DNA of 42,139 nucleotides, taken from the IMG/VR virus record IMGVR_UViG_3300045911_000040, positions 1 to 42,139 of that record, one strand, 5' to 3'. The stretch is from a virus. Of this stretch, positions 40,921 through 42,139 are shown in pieces. A program made the translations under genes and the position numbers. The notes under the pieces are model-generated. The model was not told the DNA's origin and made no database searches. It worked only from the letters and a program-made list of their open reading frames with translations. How positions within the stretch are numbered: position 1 is the stretch's first letter; each line of letters opens with the position of its first letter.

Positions 40921-41898
40921 ATGGCGAACATTCACGAACAAGCCCCCGGGGTTCATGGCTATTCTGGTCCCGCGGATGAACTGGCAATATTTGAATTGCC
41001 TGGGCCGTCACGTGACTGGACACAGGTTGAAGCCGCGCGGCATATCACGGAATGGACGGGCGCCGCGCCTATCTTGGCGCGCGGGTGTTGGTTGGGCAAG
41101 GAAAGCCCCGCTTTCATCCTGCCCTTGCCCGCTTTCCGCGAAATTCAGCGCCGTGTTCCGGGTGTCTTGGCGACTGAAGACTGTGTGCTTATCCTCGGTC
41201 GTCCCGAGGCGCGCAACTGGCGCCCCGCGCGGCTGGAGTGGCTGCGCGGGGATAAGGCGGGCAGTGTCCAGAAAATTGGGACCTGGCACAGTGTGACCGA
41301 AGTTGAGGCACGTGCACGTGACGGATGGACATATGTCCCGTCTTTGTCGGCATGGTTCATAGTGTCGGATAATCCCGCGCCCAGTGTGTCGGCGCGTGAC
41401 CTGGCCAGTGTTCCGCGCGATCCTATGCCGGACTTTCCGGTAACTGGCGGGCCGCCCATGCCGCACGACTATTCCCGCGAACCTGGCGGTGCGGCGTTGC
41501 ATAGGGGTGCGGCGGAATACGCGCGGCGTGTTGCCGGTATGTGTGAGGCGCAAGGTGATCTAGTGTCGGCACTGTGGTGGACCAGGCGCGCGTGCCAGCA
41601 TCTGGCGCTGGCACATGATAGTGCCCAGTATTGGGCGGGTGTTGATGTCCGGGTGCATCATGCCGAGGCGCGAGACGCCACAGAGGCCCTGCATAAGGCG
41701 CGCGCGGAACTATACGATACGCGCCAGCGCGCGACTATCTGGGAACTCATCGCCAAGGCTAGCGCTTGCACGGTGGGGCGTCGCGAATTCGTTCGACCCA
41801 GGCTTGATCAGGAGTCTATAACGTGGGGTGAGGCCGAGGCGGCACTGAGCTTGATCATGGCGCGGCGTGAAGGGAGTGATCAATGTAAGATGCGCTAA
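40921..41898 (+). CDS. Hypothetical protein of the right-end block
   Basis: A 325-residue protein without recognised domains or signal peptide. The N-terminal part (ELAIFELPGPSRDWTQVEAARHITEWTG, then FILPLPAFREIQRRVPGVL) is mixed alpha/beta; the centre includes a Pro-rich linker (about residues 155-190). The C-terminal 130 residues are helical (AAEYARRVAGMCEAQGDLVSALWWTRRACQHLALAHD), with a TPR-like look, ending in DQCKMR. It is the last gene before the terminator at 41970 and the genome end, and lies upstream of terL if the molecule is circular. T-ending codons are more common than elsewhere. Confidence 0.65.
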   Translation: MANIHEQAPGVHGYSGPADELAIFELPGPSRDWTQVEAARHITEWTGAAPILARGCWLGKESPAFILPLPAFREIQRRVPGVLATEDCVLILGRPEARNWRPARLEWLRGDKAGSVQKIGTWHSVTEVEARARDGWTYVPSLSAWFIVSDNPAPSVSARDLASVPRDPMPDFPVTGGPPMPHDYSREPGGAALHRGAAEYARRVAGMCEAQGDLVSALWWTRRACQHLALAHDSAQYWAGVDVRVHHAEARDATEALHKARAELYDTRQRATIWELIAKASACTVGRREFVRPRLDQESITWGEAEAALSLIMARREGSDQCKMR

Positions 41899-41969
41899 CA
41901 TCGTTTGGGGCGCCACGCGATAACATAACAATTCCTGACATCGCCCCCGCCCTCAACCTGGCCTGAAAG

Positions 41970-42002
41970 CGCCCGCGCCACGCCCGACGCGGGCGTTATT
42001 TT
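41970..42002 (+). terminator. Rho-independent terminator of the right-end operon
   Basis: CGCCCGCG (41970-41977), 10-base loop, CGCGGGCG (41988-41995), then TTATTTT. It follows the gene at 40921 by 70 bases and closes the rightward right-end operon before the terminal region. Confidence 0.85.
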
Positions 42003-42114
42003 CATCAACATATGCACATATTCATATTAGCCCGTCCACGCCAGCCACAAGGTGCAACACCTTGATATATCGCGGCATTCCGCACATGCGCATGTCTGCA
42101 TGTATGCCCGCCGC
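42003..42114. other. Palindrome-rich right-end region
   Basis: Non-coding and locally AT-rich. It holds CAAGGTG-CAA-CACCTTG (42048-42064), the perfect 12-bp palindrome ACATGCGCATGT (42084-42095) and several CATATG/CATATT-like words (42009-42030). With the palindromes at 5-33 and 75-86, these crowd around the ends, which suggests a packaging, cleavage or replication site. Confidence 0.5.
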
Positions 42115-42139
42115 CCCCGCGATTGTTCACCAAAGGTGA
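42115..42139. repeat. Terminal direct repeat, right copy
   Basis: The final 25 bases repeat bases 1-25 with one substitution (C at 42128 for A at 14). If joined to the left end, the two copies stand in direct tandem. The right copy includes the left arm GCGATTGTTCACC and the AAAGGTGA beginning of the right arm, so the window stops in the middle of the palindrome. Confidence 0.8.

Overview
The window is a near-complete genome of a tailed bacteriophage with a podovirus, T7-like virion plan. It has no integrase, no recognisable repressor/integration module, no tRNA gene and no T7-type RNA polymerase. The sequence is GC-rich with strongly GC-biased third codon positions, and promoters look like bacterial TTGAC-type sites. 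This suggests a GC-rich proteobacterial host, most likely an alphaproteobacterium such as a Rhodobacteraceae member; that host assignment is inference. The two ends carry a nearly identical 25-bp sequence, so the molecule is either terminally redundant or a circular assembly cut at this point.

Rightward half (about 0.2-24.9 kb, + strand): large terminase, a small HExxH protein, portal, scaffold, major capsid protein, tail tubular protein A, a block of fibre/spike genes, tail tubular protein B, then internal (ejection) proteins equivalent to T7 gp13, gp14, gp15 and gp16, a T7-type tail fibre and a lysis cassette (membrane proteins plus nested Rz/Rz1-type spanins). The fibre/spike block lies between the two tail tube genes rather than at the end.

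The most striking feature is at 17.9 kb. A lambda-R-like muramidase gene ends in frame 0, while the giant gp16-like ejection protein is open in the -1 frame and has no good start codon. The overlap contains a perfect -1 slippery heptamer (C CCT TTT) followed by a stem-loop. The simplest reading is programmed frameshifting: the unshifted product is a 220-residue muramidase and the shifted product is an approximately 1626-residue ejection protein carrying the same enzyme. As no other endolysin gene is visible, one gene may serve both lysis and entry.

Leftward half (about 39.3-24.8 kb, - strand): a tightly packed, mostly overlapping operon for DNA replication and nucleotide/DNA modification. In transcription order it encodes an unknown protein, a hexapeptide-repeat beta-helix protein, a cytosine-methylase-like/GNAT fusion, a prim-pol/helicase, an SNF2 helicase, an AT-hook protein, a secreted small protein, a DUF2800 Cas4-like nuclease, a DUF2815 ssDNA-binding protein, two small regulator-like proteins, a family A DNA polymerase, a RusA resolvase, a metallophosphoesterase, and DUF1937 and DUF6378 proteins. 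The two halves converge and overlap at 24.8 kb.

Between the divergent transcription units (39.3-39.9 kb) is a non-coding control region with six CTGGGGA repeats, a GC-only 10-bp hairpin and a perfect 38-bp tandem duplication, which makes it the best candidate for origin and early control. The last 2.2 kb holds three unrecognised + strand genes, a promoter overlapping a palindrome, a terminator, and palindromes leading into the genome ends. No small terminase was recognised; one of these three may fill that role.
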